Shown here: positions 27,110 to 38,001 of the stretch, in pieces
Layout: every line of letters starts with the position of its first letter
How positions within the stretch are numbered: the stretch's first letter is position 1
DNA from: Cedecea neteri
GTDB lineage: Bacteria > Pseudomonadota > Gammaproteobacteria > Enterobacterales > Enterobacteriaceae
Direction: 5' to 3'
NCBI RefSeq assembly: GCF_000757825.1
Contig: NZ_CP009451.1
Coordinates: 2,976,001 to 3,040,000 of the forward strand
Length of the DNA stretch: 64,000 nucleotides
The notes under the pieces: model-generated
What the model saw: the letters and a program-made list of their open reading frames with translations, nothing else
What the model was told of the DNA's origin: nothing
Database searches by the model: none
Position numbers and translations under genes: made by a program

Positions 27110-27673
27110 ATGTTACTGCTTATCGACAACTATGATTCCTTCACCTGGAACCTCTACCAGTATTTTTGCGAACTGGGTGAGGAAGTGCTGGTTAAGCGTA
27201 ATGACGAAATTGGGCTGGACGACATCGAGCGTCTGGCCCCGGAGAAACTGGTGATTTCTCCAGGCCCCTGCACGCCGACCGAGGCGGGCATCTCCCTTAC
27301 CGCGATTAATCACTTCGCCGGACAGCTTCCTGTTTTGGGCGTTTGCCTGGGGCATCAGGCCATTGCCCAGGCGTTTGGCGCCACCATTGTGCGGGCAGAA
27401 CAGGTGATGCACGGCAAAACCTCCGCTATCAGCCACAACGGCAGCGGCGTATTTCGCGGGCTGAATAATCCGCTGACCGTGACTCGCTACCACTCGCTGC
27501 TCATCGACCCTGCCACCTTGCCCGACAGTTTTGAAGTCACTGCCTGGACGGATAAGCAGGAAATCATGGGGATCCGCCACCGCTCGCTTGATCTTGAAGG
27601 CGTGCAGTTCCACCCGGAAAGCATTCTCAGCGAGCAGGGGCATGCGCTGCTGGCGAATTTCCTGAAGCGGTGA
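27110..27673 (+). CDS. pabA: Aminodeoxychorismate synthase glutamine amidotransferase subunit
   Basis: 187 residues, class I glutamine amidotransferase that supplies ammonia to PabB for 4-amino-4-deoxychorismate, the folate precursor. The catalytic triad is Cys79 in LGVCLGHQA, His168 and Glu170 in VQFHPES. The oxyanion loop is ISPGPCTP (49-56). ATG 27110 follows a GGAG site (CTGGAGCCGCC). It stands upstream of argD with an 89-base gap; the pabA-argD order is normal for enterobacteria. Confidence 0.97.
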   Translation: MLLLIDNYDSFTWNLYQYFCELGEEVLVKRNDEIGLDDIERLAPEKLVISPGPCTPTEAGISLTAINHFAGQLPVLGVCLGHQAIAQAFGATIVRAEQVMHGKTSAISHNGSGVFRGLNNPLTVTRYHSLLIDPATLPDSFEVTAWTDKQEIMGIRHRSLDLEGVQFHPESILSEQGHALLANFLKR

Positions 27674-27762
27674 ATTGTTGCTTGCCTGGTTTTGGTTTTT
27701 TATGCATATTTCGTGATTATATTTTCATTCATGTCTAACGCATAAAAACGGGTGGGGAATAA

Positions 27763-28983
<1,221 letters not shown>

Positions 28984-28985
28984 TC

Positions 28986-31070
28986 TTAACCCGAGCGCCG
29001 CAGGCGGCGGCTCAGCCAGATCCCATGCTGAGGCCGCTGGCGCCAGGCTACCGAGGAGATGGTATGCATGGTGTTCAGGTGGCCAATAATCCGCTGTAAA
29101 TGCTGCTCCATGGTGCTTAACGGCCCCGTGGGCAGCGTGTCCGCATCCAGAATATTGGCGTCGTTCGACCCGCCAGGTCCGTCATACTCCAGCCTTTGCT
29201 GGCAGCGCTGTAAGCCTATTTCACAAGACTGCAGGTACTTTTGCGCCAGGTCCGGCGTGAGCATGTTGTGCTCGCGCGCCAGAGTTGTCATGGCGTTGAT
29301 ATGCTCGACGATGAACTGGCTGTGGGTCACCCAGAGCTTCATGTCTGCCAGATAATGAGAGTTAAATCCGGGCTCCTGCATCGCCTGGTTGAGCGAGTTG
29401 AAGAGCGCGTTGTGCGCCTGGTTGACCCGCATTCGTTGCCAGGCCAGAGGCGTAGGTTCCGGATCGTTGCTCAATATCAGGCGAATCGCATCCTGGTCGG
29501 CCTCGAGCGCGTCGTGGGCGTTCTGGCGAAGCAGGCCAGTTTGCCACTGTGGCCAAAGCCAGATCATGCCGCCAAAGGCAATCAGGCAGCCGAGCAGCGT
29601 GTCGATAAGCCGTGGAATGATGTAACTTTCGGCGCTCAGGGTAATGAGCTGCAGGGTATATACCGCCGTGACGGTAAAGCCGATGGTGGCCCAGCCGTAG
29701 CTTTTGCGAATGAACAGATAGCTCACCAGGGTAATCATTAGCATCGCCAGCAGGGTGTAGCTGTCCGGGACGTGGAAGTGCAGGGTGATACCGGCGATAC
29801 ACAGCCCTGCCATGGTGCCAGCCGCCCTGTGCACGATACGTACCCGGGTGGCGCCGTAGCCGTTTTGCGTCACGAACATCACGGTCATCAGGATCCAATA
29901 CGGTTTAGGCAGATGTAAGAAGGACCCGAGCAGGCTGGCAATCGTCAACATTACGCCTAAACGTGCGGAGCTGCGCAGCGCTGATGACTTGAAGGAGAGA
30001 TAGTTTTTCAGGGCCGGGAAGAACGGCAGGCGGCGCTCCCGATCTTCCATTAAATCCCTTACATACAGCGGGCGTTGGGTTTTCAGCACCCGGCCGATGC
30101 GGCTGAAGTGATAATGGCAGAACTGCCCGACCGGGTTATCCGGGTTTTGGCGGGCGATCTTTTCCAGGGCGTCGATCTGCTTGTCCATGGTAAAGCGCGT
30201 CGGGTAGCGGTGGTAGAGAATATCGTCTGCCAGCACCCGCAGGCGTGCGGCGATGGTTCGGGCGTTCCAGCGGATCACCGCCTCGGCATGGCTTTGCTCG
30301 ACCAGCTTCTGGACCTCTTCCGGCTGATGCAGGCTAACCGAAATGTGCTCCTGCAAATCCAGGGCGACCTGGAAAGCGCGTAGCAGGCGTTTGTAGCCAT
30401 TTTGCTGATTGGCCGACAGCATATGCAACTGCTGGTAGCAGGTCGTTATCAGGTCGACGGCTTTCTGCTGACGTACCAGCAGCGGCGGTAGCGCTTTTTC
30501 AGGATCCGTATGCTGGGTCAGCAGGCTGTACTTTGCTTCGCAGTAGTCCGCAAGCTGGCGGTACAGCAGGCTGAGCGACTCTCTGAGCGGCTGTTCACGC
30601 CATAGCCTGAACCAGAACCAGTTAAACGCGCCGTACCAGATGGTGCCGGAGATATAGAGCACCATCGGTTTCCAGATAGGCATGTTGCCGGCCATGCTGA
30701 GCGTAAAAATGGCGGCAATCAGCGACGCGGGCAGCAGGCGAGCATGCAGCGAGCTTATCTCCGCCGTGACGCCGAGCAGCAGGGCCATGACGATTAATAT
30801 CGCAGGCAGCGGGACGTGGGTGTAAAGCAGCAGCAGCTGCATGATAAGGCTGCTAACGGCGAACAGGCTGCCGCCGATGATCAAGCGTTTGAAGAAGCGT
30901 TTATGCGGCGTGTCCAGCCCGGCAATGTTGCAGCAGGCAGGCACTAACGAGAAGAGCAGGCCATTTTGCAGGCTGCCGAGAATCAGGCCGATAGCCACGG
31001 GTAAACACAGCACCAGGGTTTGCCGCAGCGCGTAGTTAACTTCCGGGTGATAAATTAATCTCTTCCACAT
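28986..31070 (-). CDS. yhfK: YhfK, YccS/FUSC-family inner-membrane protein
   Basis: 694 residues with two membrane blocks of about five to six helices (roughly 15-145 and 390-520), each followed by a cytoplasmic helical domain, the architecture of YccS/YhfK and of the fusaric-acid-resistance (FUSC) type exporters. Typical segments are VGLILGSLQNGLLFSL-like helix 1, GTMAGLCIAGITL and LGCLIAFGGMIWLWPQW. Function is not established; aromatic acid export is a family guess. It lies downstream of crp in the same direction but is separated by the crp terminator. It converges with argD with only 2 bases between stops. Confidence 0.9.
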   Translation of the reverse strand: MWKRLIYHPEVNYALRQTLVLCLPVAIGLILGSLQNGLLFSLVPACCNIAGLDTPHKRFFKRLIIGGSLFAVSSLIMQLLLLYTHVPLPAILIVMALLLGVTAEISSLHARLLPASLIAAIFTLSMAGNMPIWKPMVLYISGTIWYGAFNWFWFRLWREQPLRESLSLLYRQLADYCEAKYSLLTQHTDPEKALPPLLVRQQKAVDLITTCYQQLHMLSANQQNGYKRLLRAFQVALDLQEHISVSLHQPEEVQKLVEQSHAEAVIRWNARTIAARLRVLADDILYHRYPTRFTMDKQIDALEKIARQNPDNPVGQFCHYHFSRIGRVLKTQRPLYVRDLMEDRERRLPFFPALKNYLSFKSSALRSSARLGVMLTIASLLGSFLHLPKPYWILMTVMFVTQNGYGATRVRIVHRAAGTMAGLCIAGITLHFHVPDSYTLLAMLMITLVSYLFIRKSYGWATIGFTVTAVYTLQLITLSAESYIIPRLIDTLLGCLIAFGGMIWLWPQWQTGLLRQNAHDALEADQDAIRLILSNDPEPTPLAWQRMRVNQAHNALFNSLNQAMQEPGFNSHYLADMKLWVTHSQFIVEHINAMTTLAREHNMLTPDLAQKYLQSCEIGLQRCQQRLEYDGPGGSNDANILDADTLPTGPLSTMEQHLQRIIGHLNTMHTISSVAWRQRPQHGIWLSRRLRRSG

Positions 31071-31092
31071 AGCCTGAATTGTAGAGACAAAA

Positions 31093-31120
31093 AAGGCGTG
31101 TTACCGAAGCGACACGCCTT
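31093..31120 (-). terminator. Intrinsic terminator after crp
   Basis: On the minus strand AAGGCGTGT (complement of 31112-31120) pairs with ACACGCCTT (complement of 31093-31101) and is followed by a T6 run (complement of the A run ending at 31094). It ends crp before yhfK. Confidence 0.92.
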
Positions 31121-31131
31121 TATGGGGCTAA

Positions 31132-31764
31132 TTAGCGAGTGCCGTAAACGACAATCGTTTTACCGTGTGCGGAAATGAGGTTCTGGTCTTCCAGCATTTT
31201 CAGAATACGGCCAACGGTTTCGCGGGAGCAGCCCACGATCTGACCGATTTCCTGGCGGGTGATTTTAATCTGCATCCCGTCCGGGTGGGTCATGGCGTCC
31301 GGCTGTTTAGCCAGGTTCAGCAGCGTCTGTGCGATACGGCCGGTCACGTCGAGGAAGGCGAGGTTGCCGACTTTCTCGGAGGTCACCTGCAGGCGACGCG
31401 CCATCTGGGAAGACAGACGCATCAGAATGTCCGGGTTGACTTGAATCAGCTGGCGGAATTTTTTATAAGAAATTTCAGCTACTTCACAGGCTGACTTGGC
31501 GCGAACCCAGGCGCTACGCTCCTGGCCTTCTTCGAACAAACCTAATTCACCAATGAAATCACCCTGATTCAGATAAGAAAGGATCATCTCCTTGCCTTCT
31601 TCATCTTTAATCAGAACAGCTACGGAGCCTTTGACGATGTAGTACAGCGTCTCCGCCTTTTCACCCTGGTGAATCAGCGTGCTCTTCGACGGATACTTAT
31701 GAATGTGGCAATGAGACAAGAACCATTCGAGAGTCGGGTCTGTTTGCGGTTTGCCAAGCACCAT
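31132..31764 (-). CDS. crp: Cyclic AMP receptor protein
   Basis: 210 residues, essentially the E. coli protein. Global regulator that binds cAMP and TGTGA-N6-TCACA sites. The N-terminal cyclic-nucleotide domain (about 10-130) has the [14 protein letters not shown] cAMP pocket including Arg82-Ser83. A long dimer helix follows, and the C-terminal helix-turn-helix is [20 protein letters not shown] with Arg180 and Glu181. It is transcribed leftward from a 313-base region shared with yhfA. Confidence 0.99.
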   Translation of the reverse strand: MVLGKPQTDPTLEWFLSHCHIHKYPSKSTLIHQGEKAETLYYIVKGSVAVLIKDEEGKEMILSYLNQGDFIGELGLFEEGQERSAWVRAKSACEVAEISYKKFRQLIQVNPDILMRLSSQMARRLQVTSEKVGNLAFLDVTGRIAQTLLNLAKQPDAMTHPDGMQIKITRQEIGQIVGCSRETVGRILKMLEDQNLISAHGKTIVVYGTR

Positions 31765-32077
31765 GCGCGGTTATCCTCTGTTATAAACTGGCTACCAAAG
31801 ACAAGACTCGGAACCTCTTGTCTGGCGTTGCAATCGTGAAATTTTCCCAAACCCTGGGAACTGGCGGGCAGGTCACTCCTGCGGCCTGTAATTAGTCGTT
31901 TCCTCTGCTTACGGCATAAACTTCTCTGTATAGCAGCAGCATCCGGATTGTTTTAGCATAGCTTTTGGTAAGTGTCTTGTCTTGTCTCGTTTCAGCATGA
32001 CCTGGATCGCCTTACGTTGCCAGTTTTCACGTAGGCGCGTAATCTGAAAGAATATTTTCTCAACTGGAGTAGGCAAA
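31765..32077. promoter_or_regulatory. Divergent crp-yhfA control region
   Basis: 313 bases without a gene. On the minus strand TATACA (complement of 31927-31932) is a possible crp -10, which would give a leader of about 155 bases, similar to E. coli. Within that leader AGACAAG (31799-31805) and CTTGTCT (31817-31823) form a 7-base stem. E. coli crp is autoregulated by CRP here, but I could not mark a convincing full CRP operator by eye. Toward yhfA a GGAG ribosome site lies near 32065. Confidence 0.5.
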
Positions 32078-32482
32078 ATGCAGGCACGTGTTAAATGGGT
32101 GGAAGGCATGACCTTCCTCGGTGAGTCCGCTTCTGGCCACCAGATCCTAATGGACGGTAATTCTGGCGATAAAGCGCCAAGCCCAATGGAAATGCTGCTG
32201 ATGGCGGCGGGCGGCTGTAGCGCCATTGACGTGGTGTCGATTTTACAAAAAGGCCGCCACGACGTGACGGACTGTGAGGTGAAGCTGACTTCGGAACGCC
32301 GCGAAGAAGCGCCGCGTTTGTTCACCCATATTAATCTGCACTTTGTGGTTAGCGGAAAAGAGCTGAAGGATAGCGCCGTCGCTCGCGCAGTCGATCTTTC
32401 TGCTGAAAAGTATTGCTCGGTAGCGCTCATGCTTGGGAAAGCGGCAAACATTACCCACAGCTATGAAGTGATCGAAGCTTAA
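32078..32482 (+). CDS. yhfA: YhfA, OsmC/Ohr-family protein
   Basis: 134 residues. OsmC-like fold proteins are often thiol peroxidases with two redox cysteines; here the candidates are Cys47 in AAGGCSAIDVV and Cys113 in EKYCSVALML, both at family positions. YhfA is the OsmC-like gene always found divergent from crp in enterobacteria. Its substrate is not established. ATG 32078 follows a GGAGTAGGC site. It converges on prkB with a shared hairpin. Confidence 0.92.
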   Translation: MQARVKWVEGMTFLGESASGHQILMDGNSGDKAPSPMEMLLMAAGGCSAIDVVSILQKGRHDVTDCEVKLTSERREEAPRLFTHINLHFVVSGKELKDSAVARAVDLSAEKYCSVALMLGKAANITHSYEVIEA

Positions 32483-32487
32483 GCGTC

Positions 32488-32510
32488 AAAAAGGCGGCAT
32501 TCACGCCGCC
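32488..32510. terminator. Terminator between yhfA and prkB
   Basis: GGCGGC (32493-32498) and GCCGCC (32505-32510) around ATTCAC. The A5 run at 32488-32492 becomes a T run on the minus strand, so it is mainly a prkB terminator. Toward the right it lacks a T run. Confidence 0.75.
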
Positions 32511-32519
32511 TCTGCCGAA

Positions 32520-33389
32520 TCAGGCAATCTTCCTGCCTTCCGCCAGTCGCTGCACCAGCGGCCCCATAATCAGCTCCATCGCCAGCCCCATTTTTCCGCC
32601 AGGCACCACCAGGGTGTTGATGTGGGAGATAAAAGATCCTTGCAGCATCGCCAGCAGATAAGGGAAGTCGATGTCGTCCAGGCCGCGGAAGTGGATAACC
32701 ACGAAGCTTTCGTCCAGCGACGGAATTGCCCGGGCGGCAAACGGGTTAGAGGTATCCACCGTTGGGACGCGCTGGAAGTTAATATGGGTGCGTGAAAACT
32801 GCGGGGTAATAAAGTTGATGTAATCGTCCATCGAACGCACGACGGAGTCCATCACCGCCTCCCGCGAATGACCGCGTTCGCCGGTGTCGCGAACCAGTTT
32901 TTGAATCCATTCCAGGTTAACGATAGGCACCACGCCAACCAGCAAATCTACGCAGTCGGCCACGTTGTGCTGCGGGGTGACAACGCCGCCGTGCAGGCCT
33001 TCATAAAACAGAACGTCGGTTGGCTCCGGCAGCGGCTGCCACGGCGTAAAGGTGCCGGGCACCTGGTTCCACGGCACGGCTTCATCGTAGGTATGCAGAT
33101 ATTTACGTGATTGCCCTTTGCCGCTCTGGCCGTATTCGATAAAGGTTTGTTCCAGTAATCCGAAGTCATTGGCTTCTGGCCCAAAATAGCTGATGTGGCG
33201 GCCGGCATCGCGCGCCTTGCGGATGGCCATGTCCATTTCCGGGCGGGTATAGCGATGGAAACTGTCGCCTTCAACTTCGGCGGCACGCAGGTTGAGCTGC
33301 TGGAAAATCTTGCGGAAGGCGAGGCTGGTGGTGGTGGTTCCGGCGCCGCTGGAACCTGTGACCGCAATAACCGGGTGTTTGGCTGACAT
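32520..33389 (-). CDS. prkB: Phosphoribulokinase-like protein PrkB
   Basis: 289 residues. P-loop NTPase related to phosphoribulokinase/uridine kinase with Walker A GSSGAGTTTTS (about 12-22). Further PRK-type segments include VEGDSFHRYTRPEMD, YEGLHGG with its acidic residue and VPIVNLEWIQK. Enterobacteria have no Calvin cycle, so the name reflects family only; the in vivo substrate is unknown. It is the last gene of the leftward yheT-yheU-prkB group, with a 90-base gap after yheU. Confidence 0.93.
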   Translation of the reverse strand: MSAKHPVIAVTGSSGAGTTTTSLAFRKIFQQLNLRAAEVEGDSFHRYTRPEMDMAIRKARDAGRHISYFGPEANDFGLLEQTFIEYGQSGKGQSRKYLHTYDEAVPWNQVPGTFTPWQPLPEPTDVLFYEGLHGGVVTPQHNVADCVDLLVGVVPIVNLEWIQKLVRDTGERGHSREAVMDSVVRSMDDYINFITPQFSRTHINFQRVPTVDTSNPFAARAIPSLDESFVVIHFRGLDDIDFPYLLAMLQGSFISHINTLVVPGGKMGLAMELIMGPLVQRLAEGRKIA

Positions 33390-33479
33390 AGGGTGACAAC
33401 TCCATGAAGGATCGGAAAAAGGTCTGGTTTCTGATTGTTATACTTTTCAGCCAGTATAGATCACCCCGCCGGTTAGCGG

Positions 33480-33698
33480 TCAGCCGCGAAACTGCCCGCG
33501 CGGCATAATGTTTACCGTTTCATGGAGTTCAGACCAAACCAGCACGGCTTCGCCGCTTTGCAGCTGGCGCTTCACGTCGGCGACTTTTTGCGTCAGCGAG
33601 CGCTCCTGCTCACCATAATCGGTGCCTTCGCGTAATACAAAAGATTCAATCAAACTGTCGAGCGTTTCAGGGGCGAGATCTTGCCAGGGAATGATCAT
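33480..33698 (-). CDS. yheU: YheU, UPF0270 small protein
   Basis: 72 residues, conserved uncharacterised enterobacterial protein. It begins [20 protein letters not shown], predicted helical, with a following [13 protein letters not shown] loop. No enzyme motif. It starts one base after the yheT stop, which implies coupled translation with the hydrolase. Function unknown. Confidence 0.92.
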   Translation of the reverse strand: MIIPWQDLAPETLDSLIESFVLREGTDYGEQERSLTQKVADVKRQLQSGEAVLVWSELHETVNIMPRGQFRG

Positions 33699-33699
33699 T

Positions 33700-34716
33700 T
33701 CAGTGGTCCAGGAAGCGGGTTAGCCAGTCAGGGATGCGCTGCTCAAGCCACATCTGCGGACGCAGCGGCGTGCCGCCAACGAAGCCAACGTGGCCGCCAT
33801 AGGTGGTGAGCTGATAGTGGATATTCGGCGGTAGCGTTTCGCGGTCCGGGATCACGTGGTGGTCCATAAACGGATCGTCTTTGGCGTGAATAATCAGCGT
33901 CGGCGAGGCAATGTCCGGCAAGAGCGGCATGGCGCTGCACTGGCGGTAGTAGTCCAGCGCGTCGGCAAAACCGTGAATTTTTGAGGTGATCAGGTCGTCG
34001 AACTCGCGAATCCGGCGCAGACTTTTAAGTTTACGCAGGTCGATAGGCAGCGAACCGGGGTAGCTCTTCAGCTTGCGGGCGGCATTTTTCTTCAGCAGGT
34101 TCAGCAGATAGTGCTGATAAACGCGCGAGAAGCCTTGTTCCATGTGATAGCAACATTGCTCGAGCATCAACGGTGCGGAGACGATAACCCCCGCTTTCAG
34201 CGTACAGGCCGCGCCCTGTTTTGCCATCAGGCAGGCGAGCATATTCCCGCCCAGCGAAAAACCAACCGCAGCGGTCGGGACTTCGCCATAGCGCTGATTT
34301 AGCCAGTCGAGGAAATACGTGCCGTCTTCGGTTTCGCCGGAGTGATAAATGCGCTCTTTGCGGTTTGGCACGCCGCTACAGCCGCGAAAATGCATCACCA
34401 CGCCTAACCAGCCGCGCTTTTTGGCCGCTTCAATCATGCCGTGAGCATAGGGACTGTGAAGGCTGCCTTCCAGGCCGTGAAACACCACCAGACGCGGTTT
34501 TTGCATGGCGGTTTGCGGATCTTCGCTCCACGCAAGATCGACAAAATCCCCGTCCGGCATATCCAGGCGCTGCCAGTGAGGTTTGAAATTGATTCGGCGG
34601 CGAATCAAACGTGGGATCATGGTTTGCAGATGCGGATTACTGAGTCCGCGCATCGGGCGGAAATCGTCACCTTCATCATGATGAATATTCAATTCTAAAG
34701 GACTTGTACTGGCCAT
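33700..34716 (-). CDS. yheT: YheT, alpha/beta hydrolase
   Basis: 338 residues, AB-hydrolase-4 family (putative esterase). The nucleophile Ser is in GFSLGGNML (about 142-150). HGLEGS near 72-77 forms the oxyanion region, the acid is probably the Asp in HAKDDPFMD and the catalytic His is in TYGGHVGF. Substrate unknown. ATG 34716 gives [17 protein letters not shown]. In E. coli it follows yheS in the same transcript, while here a gene on the opposite strand lies between the two. Confidence 0.93.
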   Translation of the reverse strand: MASTSPLELNIHHDEGDDFRPMRGLSNPHLQTMIPRLIRRRINFKPHWQRLDMPDGDFVDLAWSEDPQTAMQKPRLVVFHGLEGSLHSPYAHGMIEAAKKRGWLGVVMHFRGCSGVPNRKERIYHSGETEDGTYFLDWLNQRYGEVPTAAVGFSLGGNMLACLMAKQGAACTLKAGVIVSAPLMLEQCCYHMEQGFSRVYQHYLLNLLKKNAARKLKSYPGSLPIDLRKLKSLRRIREFDDLITSKIHGFADALDYYRQCSAMPLLPDIASPTLIIHAKDDPFMDHHVIPDRETLPPNIHYQLTTYGGHVGFVGGTPLRPQMWLEQRIPDWLTRFLDH

Positions 34717-34776
34717 ATCACACTGTTAGTTTCGTTTAGTTCGCTAATTATTCTTCGGGTGTGGAGCACCCAATTC

Positions 34777-35379
34777 ATGGACTTAACGCTTTTTCTGTCG
34801 ATGCTGGGCTTTCTCTGGGTCGCCGCGATTACACCTGGCCCTAATAATACGCTACTTACCGCGTCCGGGGCGAATTACGGTTTCTTCCGCAGCCTGCCGT
34901 TGATGATTGGCATCATGCTCGGGATGCAGTGCATTCTGGTGCTGGTGGCCTTCGGCGTCGGGAGTTTAATCCTGCTTTATCCGGCTTTGCACCTTATCCT
35001 GAAGATTGCCGGTAGCGTTTATCTTTTGTGGCTGGCCTGGAAAATTGGTACCGCGAAATACGAGCGGCTGGAAACGGATGCTGCCCCGCCGTCTCCGGTA
35101 CCTTTCTGGCAGGGTGGCCTGCTGCAGGTGATAAACCCTAAAGCCTGGCTGATGGCGCTGGGTGCCGTGGCAAGCTTCAGTCTGGCTGGCGCCGATTATC
35201 TGCATTCCGTGGCGATGATTAGCGTAGGCATTGCGCTGGTGAACATCGTGGCCGGCGTAATCTGGATAGCCTTTGGCAGCCTGATTGGCCTGTTCCTGCG
35301 CAGCCGCCGCTCCTGGGCCATTTTCAACGTTAGCATGGGCGTGTTAACCGCGGCCTGCGTGTTGCTTATCTGGCGTTGA
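34777..35379 (+). CDS. LysE/RhtB-family amino acid exporter
   Basis: 200 residues from ATG 34777 (GGAG ten bases upstream); GTG 34759 in frame would add six residues. Six predicted membrane helices and the family N-terminal motif TPGPNNTLLTASGANYG (about 19-35) identify the LysE/RhtB/CadD superfamily. INPKAWLMALGAV near 115-127 is the second hallmark. It probably exports an amino acid or derivative. It lies alone on the plus strand between yheT and yheS, a position that is empty in E. coli, and is bounded by a palindromic hairpin. Base composition does not look foreign by eye. Confidence 0.87.
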   Translation: MDLTLFLSMLGFLWVAAITPGPNNTLLTASGANYGFFRSLPLMIGIMLGMQCILVLVAFGVGSLILLYPALHLILKIAGSVYLLWLAWKIGTAKYERLETDAAPPSPVPFWQGGLLQVINPKAWLMALGAVASFSLAGADYLHSVAMISVGIALVNIVAGVIWIAFGSLIGLFLRSRRSWAIFNVSMGVLTAACVLLIWR

Positions 35380-35386
35380 GGGCAAA

Positions 35387-35408
35387 CCCTCTCCTCGCGA
35401 GGAGAGGG
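35387..35408. terminator. Perfect 22-base palindrome between the LysE-family gene and yheS
   Basis: CCCTCTCCTCG (35387-35397) is followed directly by its exact reverse complement (35398-35408). It starts 8 bases after the exporter stop and is followed by AAAAC, which is TTTT on the minus strand toward yheS readthrough. Probably a bidirectional, partly efficient terminator. Confidence 0.7.
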
Positions 35409-35420
35409 AAAACTTAGCGT

Positions 35421-37325
35421 TTAGTCGCTCTGCAGCATCTGCTCAAGCTGTTCCTGAGCGTCCAGCCATTCCATCTCACACTCTTCCAGCGCCGACTTCA
35501 CTTTTACCTGCGTTTGCAGACATTCGTTCATCTCGGCTTTACGGCTTTGCTCGTAGATAGCGCTGTCTGCCAGTTTCTCTTCTACCCCTGCAAGCTGAGC
35601 GTTCAGCTTTTCCATCTGCTTTTCAAGCTGGGTGATTTGCTTACGCAGCGGCTGGGTTTGCGTGCGAAGCTCGGCCTCACGGCGCTTCTGGTCCTTACGG
35701 GCCTGCGCGCTGTTGGCGTTATCCTTCGCGGTATCGGCAGGCTGGTTTTCCTGCTTTTGCAGGTCGCTCAGCCACTGCTGGTAATCTTCAAGGTCACCGT
35801 CGAAAGCTTCCACTTTGCCGTCGTGCACCAGATAGAGATCGTCCGTGGTGGAGCGCAGCAGGTGGCGGTCGTGCGAGACCACAACCAGCGCCCCTTCGAA
35901 GTCAATTAACGCTTCGGTCAGCGCCTGGCGCATGTCGAGATCAAGGTGGTTCGTCGGTTCATCGAGCAGCAGCAGGTTAGGGCGTTGCCAGACAACCAGC
36001 GCCAGTACCAGCCTGGCTTTTTCACCGCCGGAAAAGCGTGCCGTTTGCTCCGTGACTTTATCGCCCTGGAAACCAAAGCCGCCCAGGTAGTCGCGCAGCT
36101 GCTGTTCCAGCTCGCGGGGAGCAATCCGGGCCAGATGCTGGAGCGGCGATTCGTCGGCACGCAGGTATTCCAGCTGATGCTGGGCGAAGTAACCGAGCTT
36201 GATGCCTTTGGCGAGGCCAATGTCGCCCTGCAGAGGCTCTAGTTCACCGGCCAGCAGCTTGATTAAGGTGGATTTACCCGCCCCGTTTCGGCCCAGCAGG
36301 CCAATACGCGAGCCGGGAACCAGGTTCAGTTTGATGGAGTTCAGGATCACCCGCTCGCCGTAGCCTGCGCTAACTTTTTCCATCCGCAGCAGCGGGTTGG
36401 GCAGGTTTTCTGGCGCCCGGAAGCTGAAGTGGAACGGATTATCGACGTGCGCCGGGGCAATCAGCTCCATGCGTTCCAGCATCTTCACGCGGCTTTGCGC
36501 CTGCTTGGCTTTAGAGGCTTTGGCCTTGAAGCGGTCGATAAAGCTTTGCAGGTGGGCCACTTTTTGCTGCTGGCTCTCAAACATCGACTGTTGCTGAGAC
36601 AGGCGAGTCGCGCGCTGGATCTCGAACGAAGAGTAGTTGCCGGTGTACTCGAACATATTTTCCTGTTCGATGTGGATAATTTTATCGACCACCGGATCGA
36701 GGAAGTCGCGGTCGTGAGAGATAAGGATCAGCGTGCCCTGGTAGCTTTTCAGCCAGCGTTCCAGCCAGATGACCGCGTCCAAATCGAGGTGGTTAGTTGG
36801 TTCATCAAGCAGTAAAAGGTCGGAACGGCAAATCAGCGCCTGAGCGAGGTTAAGACGCATGCGCCAGCCGCCCGAGAAATCGCTTACCGAACGTTCCAGC
36901 TGTTCATTGCTAAAGCCCAGGCCGTGCAGCAGGCTGGAAGCGCGGGAACGAATGGTCCAGGCATCTACCGCATCCAGTTTGCCGTGAACCAGCGCAATGG
37001 CGTGGCCGTCGTTGCGTTCGTTTGCCGCGTTCAGTTCGGCTTCCAGCTTACGGAATTCACGATCGCCATCGATGACATACTCTATGGCTGGCATGGCCAG
37101 CGCGGGAGTTTCCTGATTAACCCAGGCAAGCTGCCAGTTGCCGGGGAAGCTTGCGCTGCCGCCGTCGGCGCTTATCTCGTTTTTCAGCAGCGCCAGCAGC
37201 GTGGATTTTCCACAGCCGTTTTTACCCACCAAGCCGACTTTTTGCCCGGGGTTGATAGTGGCGGTGGCGTTATCCAGCAGAACGCGGGTGCCGCGACGAA
37301 TTTGTAACGAGGAGAAAACAATCAT
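35421..37325 (-). CDS. yheS: YheS, ABC-F ATPase
   Basis: 634 residues, soluble ABC-F protein with two ATPase domains. Walker A motifs are GLVGKNGCGKST (about 32-43) and GLLGRNGAGKST (about 343-354). The signatures are FSGGWRMRL and FSGGEKARL, and both Walker B motifs read LLLLDEPTNHLD. Between the domains lies the arm/linker with a coiled-coil stretch, and a C-terminal coiled coil occupies about 545-630. ABC-F proteins act on the ribosome E site; YheS is reported to help resolve certain stalled nascent chains. It is divergent from kefG with 121 bases between. Confidence 0.96.
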   Translation of the reverse strand: MIVFSSLQIRRGTRVLLDNATATINPGQKVGLVGKNGCGKSTLLALLKNEISADGGSASFPGNWQLAWVNQETPALAMPAIEYVIDGDREFRKLEAELNAANERNDGHAIALVHGKLDAVDAWTIRSRASSLLHGLGFSNEQLERSVSDFSGGWRMRLNLAQALICRSDLLLLDEPTNHLDLDAVIWLERWLKSYQGTLILISHDRDFLDPVVDKIIHIEQENMFEYTGNYSSFEIQRATRLSQQQSMFESQQQKVAHLQSFIDRFKAKASKAKQAQSRVKMLERMELIAPAHVDNPFHFSFRAPENLPNPLLRMEKVSAGYGERVILNSIKLNLVPGSRIGLLGRNGAGKSTLIKLLAGELEPLQGDIGLAKGIKLGYFAQHQLEYLRADESPLQHLARIAPRELEQQLRDYLGGFGFQGDKVTEQTARFSGGEKARLVLALVVWQRPNLLLLDEPTNHLDLDMRQALTEALIDFEGALVVVSHDRHLLRSTTDDLYLVHDGKVEAFDGDLEDYQQWLSDLQKQENQPADTAKDNANSAQARKDQKRREAELRTQTQPLRKQITQLEKQMEKLNAQLAGVEEKLADSAIYEQSRKAEMNECLQTQVKVKSALEECEMEWLDAQEQLEQMLQSD

Positions 37326-37446
37326 AAAGCGCCGTATGTTCAGAGTATGTTAAATTGTCATTGTAATTCGTTAACATGTCGCCTGGGCAACAGGTCGGGC
37401 TGCATGGTAGCCCAAAATAATGACTATGACGACGCCCTGGAGGGTA

Positions 37447-38001
37447 ATGATGTCGCAGCCGCCGAAAGTTTTGCTGCTGTATGCCCATCCGGAATCCCAG
37501 GACTCGGTGGCTAACCGGGTTTTGCTTCAGCCGGCTCTGCAGCTTGAAAATGTGACCGTGCACGATCTCTACGCGCACTATCCCGATTTTTTTATCGATA
37601 TTTACCATGAACAGTCATTGCTGCTCGAGCACGATGTCATTGTTTTTCAACACCCTCTCTACACCTACAGCTGCCCTGCGCTGCTGAAGGAGTGGATGGA
37701 TCGCGTTCTAAGCCGCGACTTTGCCAGCGGCGTTGGAGGCAACGCTCTGGCGGGAAAGTACTGGCGCAGCGTGATAACCACCGGCGAGCCGGAAGGCGCC
37801 TACCGCTATGACGGCTACAACCGCTTTCCCTTAACGGAAATTTTACGCCCCTTTGAGCTCACCGCCGCAATGTGCAAGATGCACTGGCTGATGCCGATTA
37901 TCGTTTATTGGGCGCGCCGCCAGTCTAAGCCGGAGCTGGAAAGCCACGCGAAAGCCTACGGCGAGTGGCTGGCGAATCCGTTGCCGATAGGAGGGCGCTG
38001 A
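37447..38001 (+). CDS. kefG: KefG, ancillary quinone reductase for KefB
   Basis: 184 residues from ATG 37447, preceded by GGAGGG; earlier in-frame ATG codons are rejected. Flavodoxin-like NAD(P)H oxidoreductase of the KefF/KefG family: [16 protein letters not shown] is the FMN phosphate loop and [17 protein letters not shown] the central FMN/quinone site. It binds KefB on the cytoplasmic side and is needed for full glutathione-gated potassium efflux, protecting the cell against electrophiles. The stop overlaps the kefB ATG by one base (TGATG). Confidence 0.96.
   Translation: MMSQPPKVLLLYAHPESQDSVANRVLLQPALQLENVTVHDLYAHYPDFFIDIYHEQSLLLEHDVIVFQHPLYTYSCPALLKEWMDRVLSRDFASGVGGNALAGKYWRSVITTGEPEGAYRYDGYNRFPLTEILRPFELTAAMCKMHWLMPIIVYWARRQSKPELESHAKAYGEWLANPLPIGGR

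Noticed and set aside
27674..27762. ArgR boxes upstream of argD
   Set aside because: Only one half-site (ATTCA near 27729) fits; the paired half has too many mismatches to call by eye.
31765..32077. CRP operator in the crp-yhfA region
   Set aside because: Autoregulation is expected from E. coli, but no TGTGA-N6-TCACA-like sequence with both half-sites could be found by eye.
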